Assembly: GCF_900090285.1 (NCBI RefSeq)
Contig: NZ_LT607754.1
Location: forward strand, 1,922,001-1,986,000
Direction of reading: 5' to 3'
Length of the DNA stretch: 64,000 nt
Source: Micromonospora inositola
GTDB lineage: Bacteria > Actinomycetota > Actinomycetes > Mycobacteriales > Micromonosporaceae
The notes under the pieces are model-generated. The model was given only the letters and a program-made list of their open reading frames with translations, did no database searches and had not been told where the DNA came from. Shown here piece by piece: positions 45,722 through 53,206 of the stretch. The translations under genes were made by a program, and so were the position numbers. How positions within the stretch are numbered: position 1 is the first letter of the stretch; each line of letters starts with the position of its first letter.

Positions 45722-45961
45722 ATGGCCAAGGCTGCGGCACTTCGCAAGCCGAAGAAGAAGGTGAACCCGCTCGACAAGGACGGGATCACCTACATCGACT
45801 ACAAGGACACCGCGCTGCTGCGCAAGTTCATCTCCGACCGCGGCAAGATCCGCGCTCGGCGGGTGACCGGCGTCACCTCGCAGCAGCAGCGGCAGATCGC
45901 CCGCGCGGTCAAGAACGCCCGCGAGATGGCGCTCCTGCCGTACACGGCCACGACCCGCTGA
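45722..45961 (+). CDS. rpsR: 30S ribosomal protein bS18
   Basis: 79 aa from ATG 45722 ([18 protein letters not shown]) after AGGAG; the in-frame extension upstream belongs to the ssb end. Core [20 protein letters not shown] and [20 protein letters not shown]. It lacks the zinc CXXC of some paralogues, so it is the zinc-independent type. Confidence 0.96.
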   Translation: MAKAAALRKPKKKVNPLDKDGITYIDYKDTALLRKFISDRGKIRARRVTGVTSQQQRQIARAVKNAREMALLPYTATTR

Positions 45962-45975
45962 GAGGAGGCACCGAC

Positions 45976-46422
45976 ATGAAGATCATCCTGACTCAGGAGG
46001 TGTCCGGCCTCGGTGCCCCGGGCGACATCGTCGAGGTGAAGAACGGCTACGGCCGTAACTACCTGCTGCCGCAGGGCTTCGCGATCGCCTGGACCAAGGG
46101 CGCGGAGAAGCAGGTCACGGTCATCAAGCGGGCCCGCTCGGCCCGGGAGATCCGCGACCTCGATCACGCCAACGAGGTCAAGGCCCAGCTCGAGGGTCTC
46201 AAGGTCACCCTGAAGGTCCGCGCCGGTGAGGGCGGCCGGCTCTTCGGCTCGGTCACCCCGGCCGAGATCGTCGACGCCGTCAAGGCGGCCGGCGGTCCGG
46301 TCCTGGACCGTCGTCGGCTGGAGTTGCCCGGTCACATCAAGTCGACCGGCAGCTACCCGGTGCGCGTCAAGCTGCACCCCGAGGTGGCCGCCAAGTTCGA
46401 CCTGAACGTCGTCCAGGGCTGA
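45976..46422 (+). CDS. rplI: 50S ribosomal protein bL9
   Basis: 148 aa, full length. N-terminal [34 protein letters not shown], a linking helix, then C-terminal domain with [22 protein letters not shown] after AGAGGAGG. Confidence 0.97.
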   Translation: MKIILTQEVSGLGAPGDIVEVKNGYGRNYLLPQGFAIAWTKGAEKQVTVIKRARSAREIRDLDHANEVKAQLEGLKVTLKVRAGEGGRLFGSVTPAEIVDAVKAAGGPVLDRRRLELPGHIKSTGSYPVRVKLHPEVAAKFDLNVVQG

Positions 46423-46438
46423 CACCCGCCAGCACCAC

Positions 46439-46474
46439 GGAAAGGCCCGCACCGGAACCGGTGCGGGCCTTTCC
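46439..46474. terminator. rplI operon terminator
   Basis: Perfect 15-bp stem GGAAAGGCCCGCACC with complement, 6-nt loop GGAACC, 16 bp beyond rplI. The right arm ends CCTTTCC. Also positioned to serve the convergent gene ending at 46563. Confidence 0.85.
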
Positions 46475-46562
46475 GCATGCGGACGTCGCGGGTGGGCCGG
46501 TGCCGTACGCGTCCGGCCTCGCCGGGGCTGGGCCGTCGCTCGGCCGGTGCCGCGACGGAAAC

Positions 46563-48098
46563 TCAGCCGATCGGCTGGCCGGTCACCGCGCTGATCATCA
46601 CCGTGGAGAGACCGCCACCGACCACCGCCGCCGCCAACGCCACCGTCGCCGAGCGCCAGGTCGTCCCGACCCGGCGCAGCAGCACCGCGATGACCAGGCT
46701 GCTCACCAGCGCCAGCCCGAACCGCGGGGCCCCCGCGATCAGCGAGCCGATGGCGTGTGCCCGGGGGGAGTCGCACCCCCCGCCGGTGATGTCGGTGACG
46801 CAGCCCGGCGGCGCCTGCCCGTCGAGCGTCAGCAGCCAGACGAAGATCAGCACCGCAGGAACCAGGTAACAGGCGGCCGTGTACACCAGCGGGCGGATGG
46901 GCCCGCCCGGATCCGGGTCGAGCAGGTCGTCCTCGAGCCGGCGGCCCAACGACCCACCGCCGATCGTCTCGATCCGCCGCCGGATCGACGCCCCGACCGC
47001 ATCACGGCCAGCGTCCACCGGTTCGACTCGGCGGCGCGGTGCCGTACGCGGCCGCGGCGCGCTGTACGCGACCACCGGTGACCGCGGCGCGGACGGCGGT
47101 GCCTCCACCCAGCGCGGATCGTCGCCGGCCAACCGCGTCCCGGACCAGAAACCTTCGGCCTGCTCCGCCGACGACCACCCCTCGGCCCCCCGGTCCCGCA
47201 ACGGAGCCGGCGGCACCGTCCGGTCCCATTCGTCGACCTCGGCGTACCGGTTCCAACTGCCCGTGTCCCCGTACCGGTCCCACTGGCCGGTGTCGGTGAA
47301 CCGGTCCCACTCACCGGTGTGGTCGGACCGGTCCCAGCGCCCGGTGCCGTCCGCCTGGTCCCACCGCCCGCCGGTCACGGGGCGGTCCCAGGCATGCACC
47401 CCGGAGGCGTCCCACGGGTCGACCGCCGGCTGCTCGGCGGGATCCGGCTCGGCGGGCCGACCTCGCTCCCAGGAATCCGCCGCCGCCCGGGACCACGAGT
47501 CCGCCGCCGCCCGCCGGCTGCGCCGGGTCGGCCGCCCGGTGTCCCACCGGTCGGGCTCCCCCTCGGACGAGGTCGCGTCCTCCACGCCCGACCAGATCAC
47601 CTGGGGGCGACGGGACGGGGCGCGACGCGGCCGGCTCCGCGGGGCGGCGCCGGAGACCGGCAGGTCCTCGGCGGACTCGCCACGCCGGCTCCCGACGTAC
47701 CCCTGGTCCTGCGGGGTGTCGAGGGTCCACTCGGCGGTGTGCTCGCCGGTCGGGCCGACGCCGATGGCGCGCGACTCGCGCTCCCCGCGCCAGCCGGTGT
47801 CGGCGGACGTGCGCCATCCCTCGTCCGAACGCGGGCGGTCGAGGTCGTCGTCGTCGGGGGCGGCGTGCCGGCCCCCGCCGTCCGCGCGGCTGACTCCCGA
47901 CTCGAGTGCCCAGCGGGGAAGGTAGGCGTCGACCGGCTCCTGCTGGCCCCGCTCGACGGCGTGGCGGCGACTGGGGGTGCGGTAGCGCTCGGACGCGTAC
48001 GGGTCGACCGGGAGCGGCTCGGCGGGATCGTCCCAGGGGGCGATCGGCTGGCGCTCTCGCGGGCTGCCCTCCCCGCTTCCCCAGTCCCGGTAGCTCAC
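46563..48098 (-). CDS. hypothetical membrane protein with W-D-R repeats
   Basis: 511 aa from GTG 48098 (VSYRDWGSGEGSPRERQ). Residues 1 to about 390 are charged, disordered and rich in Arg, Asp, Trp and Ser, with a tandem repeat near TGRWDRSDHTGEWDRFTDTG and TGQWDRYGDTGSWNRY (unit about 10 residues). The C-terminus has four membrane segments (CYLVPAVLIFVWLLTL, SLIAGAPRFGLALVSSLVI, SATVALAAAVVGGGLSTVMI). No family recognised. Converges with rplI and lies upstream of dnaB in opposite orientation. Confidence 0.75.
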   Translation of the reverse strand: MSYRDWGSGEGSPRERQPIAPWDDPAEPLPVDPYASERYRTPSRRHAVERGQQEPVDAYLPRWALESGVSRADGGGRHAAPDDDDLDRPRSDEGWRTSADTGWRGERESRAIGVGPTGEHTAEWTLDTPQDQGYVGSRRGESAEDLPVSGAAPRSRPRRAPSRRPQVIWSGVEDATSSEGEPDRWDTGRPTRRSRRAAADSWSRAAADSWERGRPAEPDPAEQPAVDPWDASGVHAWDRPVTGGRWDQADGTGRWDRSDHTGEWDRFTDTGQWDRYGDTGSWNRYAEVDEWDRTVPPAPLRDRGAEGWSSAEQAEGFWSGTRLAGDDPRWVEAPPSAPRSPVVAYSAPRPRTAPRRRVEPVDAGRDAVGASIRRRIETIGGGSLGRRLEDDLLDPDPGGPIRPLVYTAACYLVPAVLIFVWLLTLDGQAPPGCVTDITGGGCDSPRAHAIGSLIAGAPRFGLALVSSLVIAVLLRRVGTTWRSATVALAAAVVGGGLSTVMISAVTGQPIG

Positions 48099-48205
48099 GG
48101 CCGGAGCGTGACCCTTCTCAACCGAAAGTGCAATCCGCTGTCCAGGTGTAGCCGTTCGCTGAGATAGTACGGGACGAACGGCCCCAAGGCTCGACCTGAA
48201 ATCTT

Positions 48206-48323
48206 CCGTCCACAGGGTGGGGATTGCAAAGGCACAGGTCAGATCGTTTCCGGGCGGAATTCCCCAGCGGTTGTCCACATGCTGTGCACACCCTGCGCAC
48301 ATGTCTGTGCACTTGCGTCCACA
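48206..48323 (+). promoter_or_regulatory. DnaA-box cluster upstream of dnaB
   Basis: CCGTCCACA (48206-48214), exact TTGTCCACA (48271-48279) and GCGTCCACA (48315-48323) lie in the 395-bp gap before dnaB. The rest of the gap shows only possible promoter sequence. Confidence 0.6.
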
Positions 48324-48493
48324 GGTTGTCCCGAGGCTCGTCCACCGGCGTTGTTGAGTGGCTGAGCTCGGGTTCCGTATCGTTGGCCCCCGACCGTCCG
48401 GCCGGTGGCCCCCGATCGACCGGAGGGTCGTCGGAAGTTGTCAGACGCCGGCGGTAGACCTGGACTGGATCCGAACGCAGTGAGGGGGGACCC

Positions 48494-49897
48494 GTGTCGG
48501 TCGCCGACGACATGCGGACGGAGCGTTCCGGTGGACAGCCGCCCGCGCCGACGCCGCGGGACGGGCAGTTCGAGAAGACCCCGCCCCAGGACGTGGCCGC
48601 CGAGCAGTGCGTCCTCGGCGGCATGCTGCTCTCCAAGGACGCCATCGCCGACGTCGTGGAGATCCTGAAGTCCAACGACTTCTACCGCCCGGTGCACGCC
48701 ACCGTCTTCGACGCGATCCTCGACATCTACGGCCGGGGCGAGCCGGCCGATCCGATCACCGTTGCGGCCGCCCTCGCCGACTCCGGCGATCTGGCCCGGG
48801 TCGGCGGCGCCCCCTACCTGCACACGCTGATCGCCAGCGTGCCCACGGCCGCGAACGCCGCGTACTACGCGCGGATCGTCGGCGAGCGCGCGGTGCTCCG
48901 CCGGCTGGTCGCGGCCGGCACCAAGATCGTCCAGCTCGGGTACGGCACCGGTCAGGGTGGCAGCCGGGACGTGGACGACATCGTCGACCTGGCCCAGCAG
49001 GCCGTCTACGACATCACCGAGCGGCGGGTCAGCGAGGACTTCGCAGTGCTCGCCGACATGCTCCAGCCGACCCTCGACGAGATCGAGGCGGTGGGGGCCC
49101 AGGGCGGGGTGATGACCGGCGTGCCGACCGGCTTCAGCGACCTCGACCGGCTCCTCAACGGCCTGCACCCGGGCCAACTTATTATCGTGGCTGGCAGGCC
49201 CGGTTTGGGCAAGTCTACGGCAAGCATGGATTTTGCCCGAAATGCTGCCATTCGCGCCAACCAGGCGGCCGCGATCTTCTCGCTGGAAATGAGCAAGGTC
49301 GAGATCGTCATGCGGCTCCTCTCGGCCGAGGCCCGGGTGCCGCTGCACGTGCTGCGCAGTGGGCAGCTCTCCGACGACGACTGGACCAAGCTGGCGCGCT
49401 GCATGGGCGAGATCAGCGAGGCGCCGCTCTTCGTCGACGACACGCCGAGCATGAACCTGATGGAGATCCGGGCCAAGGCGCGGCGGCTCAAGCAAAAGCA
49501 CGACCTCAAGATGATCGTGGTCGACTACCTCCAGCTGATGACCTCGCCAAAGCGCACCGAGAGCCGGCAGCAGGAGGTCGCCGACCTCTCCCGTGGCCTC
49601 AAGCTGCTGGCCAAGGAGGTCGGGTGCCCGGTCATCGCGGTGAGTCAGCTGAACCGTGGTCCGGAGCAGCGGACGGACAAACGTCCGCAGTTGTCTGACT
49701 TGCGTGAATCTGGGTCAATTGAACAAGATGCTGACGTAGTAATCCTTTTGCACCGCGACGACTACTACGACAAGGAGTCGCCGCGGGCGGGCGAGGCGGA
49801 TTTTATTGTTGCCAAGCACCGGAACGGTCCGACCGACACCGTGACCGTCGCCGCCCAGCTGCACCTTTCGCGCTTCGTCGACATGGCCATCGTCTGA
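48494..49897 (+). CDS. dnaB: replicative DNA helicase DnaB
   Basis: 467 aa hexameric helicase unwinding DNA at the fork. N-terminal domain AAEQCVLGGMLLSKDAIADV; RecA-like domain with Walker A GRPGLGKST (about residue 235), Walker B MIVVDYLQLM, and DLRESGSIEQDADVV. GTG start after GAGGGGGGACC. No intein is present, but codons around Walker A (49175-49252) and RESG/SIEQ (49679-49751) end in A or T far more than the rest. In M. tuberculosis the matching gene (Rv0058) carries an intein. Confidence 0.97.
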   Translation: MSVADDMRTERSGGQPPAPTPRDGQFEKTPPQDVAAEQCVLGGMLLSKDAIADVVEILKSNDFYRPVHATVFDAILDIYGRGEPADPITVAAALADSGDLARVGGAPYLHTLIASVPTAANAAYYARIVGERAVLRRLVAAGTKIVQLGYGTGQGGSRDVDDIVDLAQQAVYDITERRVSEDFAVLADMLQPTLDEIEAVGAQGGVMTGVPTGFSDLDRLLNGLHPGQLIIVAGRPGLGKSTASMDFARNAAIRANQAAAIFSLEMSKVEIVMRLLSAEARVPLHVLRSGQLSDDDWTKLARCMGEISEAPLFVDDTPSMNLMEIRAKARRLKQKHDLKMIVVDYLQLMTSPKRTESRQQEVADLSRGLKLLAKEVGCPVIAVSQLNRGPEQRTDKRPQLSDLRESGSIEQDADVVILLHRDDYYDKESPRAGEADFIVAKHRNGPTDTVTVAAQLHLSRFVDMAIV

Positions 49898-49937
49898 GCC
49901 CTGCCGGGCGAGGCGTGCGCCGGCGGCGATGAGTCTG

Positions 49938-49960
49938 CCCGCCGAGCGGTGAGCGGCGGG
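49938..49960. terminator. hairpin between dnaB and the gene ending at 49962
   Basis: 7-bp stem CCCGCCG / CGGCGGG (49938-49944 and 49954-49960), 9-nt loop, between convergent genes. Confidence 0.5.
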
Positions 49961-49961
49961 G

Positions 49962-50642
49962 TCAGCCGATCAGCGGGAACCAGCCGGCGGCCTCGCCCAG
50001 CTCCAGCCGGTCCCGGTCGGTCAGCGGCACCCGCCCGGCCGCGCGGAGCAGGTAGTCCCGGTCGTCCCAGCCGGCCGGGCGGACGGCGTCGTCGCTGAGC
50101 AGGCCGTCCATGGTGGCCGCCGCGACCCGGGTGGGCAGCTCGGCCGGGGGCGGCGCGTCGGGCAGCTCCACCACCAGGTCGAGGTGGTGGATCACCGCCT
50201 CGGTGGTCAGGGTGGCGAGCAGGTCGGTGACCCGCAGCACGTGCCCCTGGGTGGTGACGAACGCGTCCGGGGCAGCGGCGGCGGCCGCCCGGACGGCGGC
50301 GGGCGCGGTGTCCGACCAGATGCGGACCACCCCGCTGGGTCGGTCGAAGGCGGCCGCCGACCGGCGGGCCCACCAGGCGTGCTTCGCGCTGTCGCCGGCA
50401 CCGCCGCTCGGGAACGAGCGCCAGTAGCTGACATCGTCCACGTCGGCCGGGCCGTCGGCGGGGCTGGCCAGCGCGACCAGCGCCCGCTGCGCGTCGCAGA
50501 GGACGTGGAAGAGCAGGTCCGCGACCAGCCAGCCGCGGCAGCGGGTCGGTGTCTGCAGCCCCGCGTCGTCCAGGCCGGTGACCACGGCAGTGATCCCGTC
50601 GTACGCCTGCCGCAGGGCCTCGTGCTGCCGGATGGCCGTCAT
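49962..50642 (-). CDS. maleylpyruvate isomerase-like (mycothiol-dependent enzyme, TIGR03083-type)
   Basis: 226 aa from ATG 50642 (MTAIRQHEALRQAYDGITA). N-terminal DinB-like four-helix bundle of the TIGR03083 group: PTRCRGWLVADLLFHVLCDA with a metal-binding His, and later ATLTTEAVIHHLDLVVEL with His. Members are often annotated as mycothiol-dependent enzymes; the reaction here is unknown. The frame is open further upstream through another gene, without similarity. Confidence 0.82.
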   Translation of the reverse strand: MTAIRQHEALRQAYDGITAVVTGLDDAGLQTPTRCRGWLVADLLFHVLCDAQRALVALASPADGPADVDDVSYWRSFPSGGAGDSAKHAWWARRSAAAFDRPSGVVRIWSDTAPAAVRAAAAAAPDAFVTTQGHVLRVTDLLATLTTEAVIHHLDLVVELPDAPPPAELPTRVAAATMDGLLSDDAVRPAGWDDRDYLLRAAGRVPLTDRDRLELGEAAGWFPLIG

Positions 50643-50696
50643 GTGCTGCAGCGTGCCACGACCCTGACCGGTCGGCACGCCGGCCCTGACGCGGGA

Positions 50697-50729
50697 ACGG
50701 CCGGATCGGCGGGGTGCCGACCCGGCCGT
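50697..50729. terminator. terminator of the zinc-ribbon gene
   Basis: ACGGCCGG (50697-50704) and CCGGCCGT (50722-50729) enclose TCGGC-GGGGT-GCCGA; the stem totals 13 bp with small mismatches. It lies 8 bp beyond the stop at 50737. Confidence 0.65.
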
Positions 50730-50736
50730 GGCGGCT

Positions 50737-51120
50737 TCAGTCGAAGAGTTCGCCGAGGAAGCCGCCGTGGTGCTTCTTCCGCTTGTAGTGGCCGTGGTAG
50801 CCGTAGTGCTGCCCGTGGCCGTACGCGGGCTGCGCGTAGCCGTGGCCGGGCGGTGGCGGGGGCGGCGGTACGGCGCCGTACCCGGGCTGGTGCGGGGCGG
50901 GTGCGGGCGGCGGGGGCGGCGGCGGGTACCCACCGGCCGGCTGGTTCGCCTGCGCGGGGGTGGTGTGCTGCCGGTTCCAGTTCGCCTCGGCCTCGAAGAG
51001 CTTCTCGAGTTCACCGCGGTCGAGGAAGATGCCGCGGCACTCGCCGCACTGGTCGATGATGACGCCGCTGCGCTCGTACTGGCGCATGTCTCCGTGACAC
51101 TTGGGGCAGGTGAGCTGCAT
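50737..51120 (-). CDS. zinc-ribbon protein (TFIIB-type)
   Basis: 127 aa from ATG 51120 (MQLTCPKCHGDMRQYERSGV). One zinc ribbon: CPKC and CGEC, followed by RGIFLDRGELEKLF. The second half is Pro-rich, then His/Gly/Tyr-rich (GHGYAQPAYGHGQHYGYHGH) and ends with Lys/His. Soluble and of unknown role; the His/Tyr tail might bind metal. It lies 23 bp after the phosphoribosyltransferase gene. Confidence 0.85.
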   Translation of the reverse strand: MQLTCPKCHGDMRQYERSGVIIDQCGECRGIFLDRGELEKLFEAEANWNRQHTTPAQANQPAGGYPPPPPPPAPAPHQPGYGAVPPPPPPPGHGYAQPAYGHGQHYGYHGHYKRKKHHGGFLGELFD

Positions 51121-51143
51121 GACAACGAAGGTACCCGGTGGGA

Positions 51144-51776
51144 TCACGCGGTGGCGGTGAGCGCCTGCGCCACCTCGTCGTCGGAGATCTCGTGGAAGTC
51201 GTCGTAGTACGCGCCGACCGCGCCGAAGTCCGGCGGGGTCTGGGGGCAGACCACCTGGTCGGCCTCGGCGGCCAGCATCTCGTACGCCTGCTCGGAGCCG
51301 ACCGGGACGGCCACCACCACCCGGGTGGCGCCCAGGTGCCGGGCCACCTGCACGGCGGCGCGCGCGGTGGCCCCGGTGGCCAGGCCGTCGTCGACGATGA
51401 CCGCGGTGCGCCCGCGCAGGTCCAGCGGGGGTCGACCGGCGCGGTAGCGGCTCTCCCGCCGGTCCAGCTCGGCCTGCTCCCGCCGTCGCACCTCGGCCCG
51501 GTCGTGCTCGCTCAGCCCGCCGGCGATCATCTCGTTGAGCACCTGCACCCCGTCGGGGCCGAGCGCGCCGTAGGCGACCTCGGGGGCCCAGGGCATGCCG
51601 AGCTTGCGGACCACCAGCACGTCCAGCGGCGCGCCGAGCCGCTCCGCGACCACCCGGGCCACCGGGACACCGCCGCGGACCAGCCCGAGGACGACGACGT
51701 CGGGCTGCCCGGCGAGTCCGCTGAGTCGGTCGGCGAGCTCCTGGCCGGCCTCGGTCCGGTCGCGATAGGTGGTCAT
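51144..51776 (-). CDS. phosphoribosyltransferase family protein
   Basis: 210 aa. PRPP-binding motif VIVDDGLATGATARAA and N-terminal VVVLGLVRGGVPVARVVAER. This group (type I, erythromycin-cluster-like or amidophosphoribosyl-like folds) has uncertain substrate. ATG after TGAGGAC at the end of the preceding GT87-like gene, 10-bp gap. Confidence 0.88.
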   Translation of the reverse strand: MTTYRDRTEAGQELADRLSGLAGQPDVVVLGLVRGGVPVARVVAERLGAPLDVLVVRKLGMPWAPEVAYGALGPDGVQVLNEMIAGGLSEHDRAEVRRREQAELDRRESRYRAGRPPLDLRGRTAVIVDDGLATGATARAAVQVARHLGATRVVVAVPVGSEQAYEMLAAEADQVVCPQTPPDFGAVGAYYDDFHEISDDEVAQALTATA

Positions 51777-51786
51777 GTCCTCAGGT

Positions 51787-53136
51787 TTACGCCCTGTCGG
51801 CGGGCTCCGCCCCGCACTTAGCGGGAAAGCCGATCAGCGGGGGGTCTACCGGGCCTTCGGCGGCCCGGCTCCCGGCGAGCGCCAGCGCGGGGGCCCAGAC
51901 CAGCAGGGCCAGCGGGTAGAGCAGGTAGCCGAAGCGGGTCGAGGGCATCAGCAGGATCGCGGCGAGCAGCCCGTACCCGCAGATCAGCGCGGTGGCGGCG
52001 GCGGTGCGCGGCGGGCGGCGGACGAGCCGGACGGCGATCGCCGCCCCGACCGCCATCAGCAGCGCGGCGGCGAGCACCCGGCCGGCGGGCAGCAGCGTGG
52101 CGATCAGGTGGCCGGGGAACGGGGACTGCGCCGGACTGGTCACCAGCCCGTGCCCGAGCGGGAAGCGCAGCACATTCTCCACCAGGGCGTCCCGGTCGAC
52201 CAGCAGGGCGGGCAGGAGCGCGGCCACCGGCAACCCGACCGCGCCGAGGGCGGTGCGGGCGCCGGCCCGGCGGGTGACCGCCCAGCAGACCAGGACGACC
52301 GCGACGGGCCAGGCGAAGAGCTTCAGCGCGCCGGCCACCCCCACCGCGACGCCGGCCCGGCCGGGCCGGTGGGCGGCGGCGAGCGCGAGGGCCAGCAGGC
52401 AGAGCGCGAGCACGGGCAGGTCGTCGCCGCCGGTGGCCAGGGTCAGCGCGCAGACCGGCAGCACGGTGGCCGCCTGTACGCCCCGCAGCACGGCGGCGTC
52501 CCGGCGGCCCGGCGCCGGCGCGCGCCCGGCGCGCAGGGTGCCCACGGCCAGGGCGAGCACCAGCGCGGTGGCCAGGGCGAACCAGACCCGCGAGTCGGTC
52601 CACCAGGCGTCGACGGCGGCCCGGGGCAGCCCGAACAGCGCCATCCCCGGCTGGTAGGGCGTGTAGCCGAGCAACTGCTCGGCGGGGGGCAGCGCGGCGA
52701 TCGCGTCATGGCCGAGGTAGGGGGTGCCGTGTTCGGCGAGCCGGGCTCCGGCGTGCTCGACCACCACCACCTCCTCCTGGGCCCGGTCGGTACGCCCGGC
52801 CGCCCGCTGGATGCTGAGCACCGCCAACGGCAGCAGCGTCGCGGTGGCCCAGGCGAGGGCGGTCACCGCCGCGCGGGCGCTGAGCCCGGCGGCATCCGGG
52901 CGACGCCGCCGGAGCAGGAGCTGGCCGGTCACCGCGAGCGTCGCCAGCAGGTAGCCCATCGCGGCGATCGCGCCCCAGGCGCGGTGCGGCGGGAGGGTGG
53001 AGGTGGCGGCGGTGACCGCGGCGAAGAGCGCCGACACCGCGTACAGGCCGAGGTCGAGGGCGAGGCCGCCGGCGGCGGAGTCCAGGTCCTGCCAGCGCCG
53101 GCGGCTGCGGATCGTCCGTTCGGGGGTGGCGGTCAC
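51787..53136 (-). CDS. multi-spanning membrane glycosyltransferase-like protein
   Basis: 449 aa, GTG start, about 11 membrane segments. Outside loop EHGTPYLGHDAIAALPPAEQ and TPYQPGMALFGLP; GALKLFAWPVAVVLVCWAV; FGYLLYPLALLVWAPALALA. It resembles DUF2029/GT87 polyprenyl-phosphate-dependent enzymes. Donor and acceptor unknown. It lies in a run with the GGDEF-EAL gene upstream and the phosphoribosyltransferase gene downstream. Confidence 0.78.
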   Translation of the reverse strand: MTATPERTIRSRRRWQDLDSAAGGLALDLGLYAVSALFAAVTAATSTLPPHRAWGAIAAMGYLLATLAVTGQLLLRRRRPDAAGLSARAAVTALAWATATLLPLAVLSIQRAAGRTDRAQEEVVVVEHAGARLAEHGTPYLGHDAIAALPPAEQLLGYTPYQPGMALFGLPRAAVDAWWTDSRVWFALATALVLALAVGTLRAGRAPAPGRRDAAVLRGVQAATVLPVCALTLATGGDDLPVLALCLLALALAAAHRPGRAGVAVGVAGALKLFAWPVAVVLVCWAVTRRAGARTALGAVGLPVAALLPALLVDRDALVENVLRFPLGHGLVTSPAQSPFPGHLIATLLPAGRVLAAALLMAVGAAIAVRLVRRPPRTAAATALICGYGLLAAILLMPSTRFGYLLYPLALLVWAPALALAGSRAAEGPVDPPLIGFPAKCGAEPADRA

Positions 53137-53206
53137 GCCGGCCAGTCTCGCAGACCGTGGCCGCCGTACCGTCCGGCGCTCGGGGCGTCGATCCCGAGCT
53201 GGCCGG

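Noticed and set aside
48494-49897. Possible intein inside dnaB
   Set aside because: The extein sequence runs uninterrupted through Walker A and RESG-SIEQDAD, so no intein is present; only unusual codons remain.
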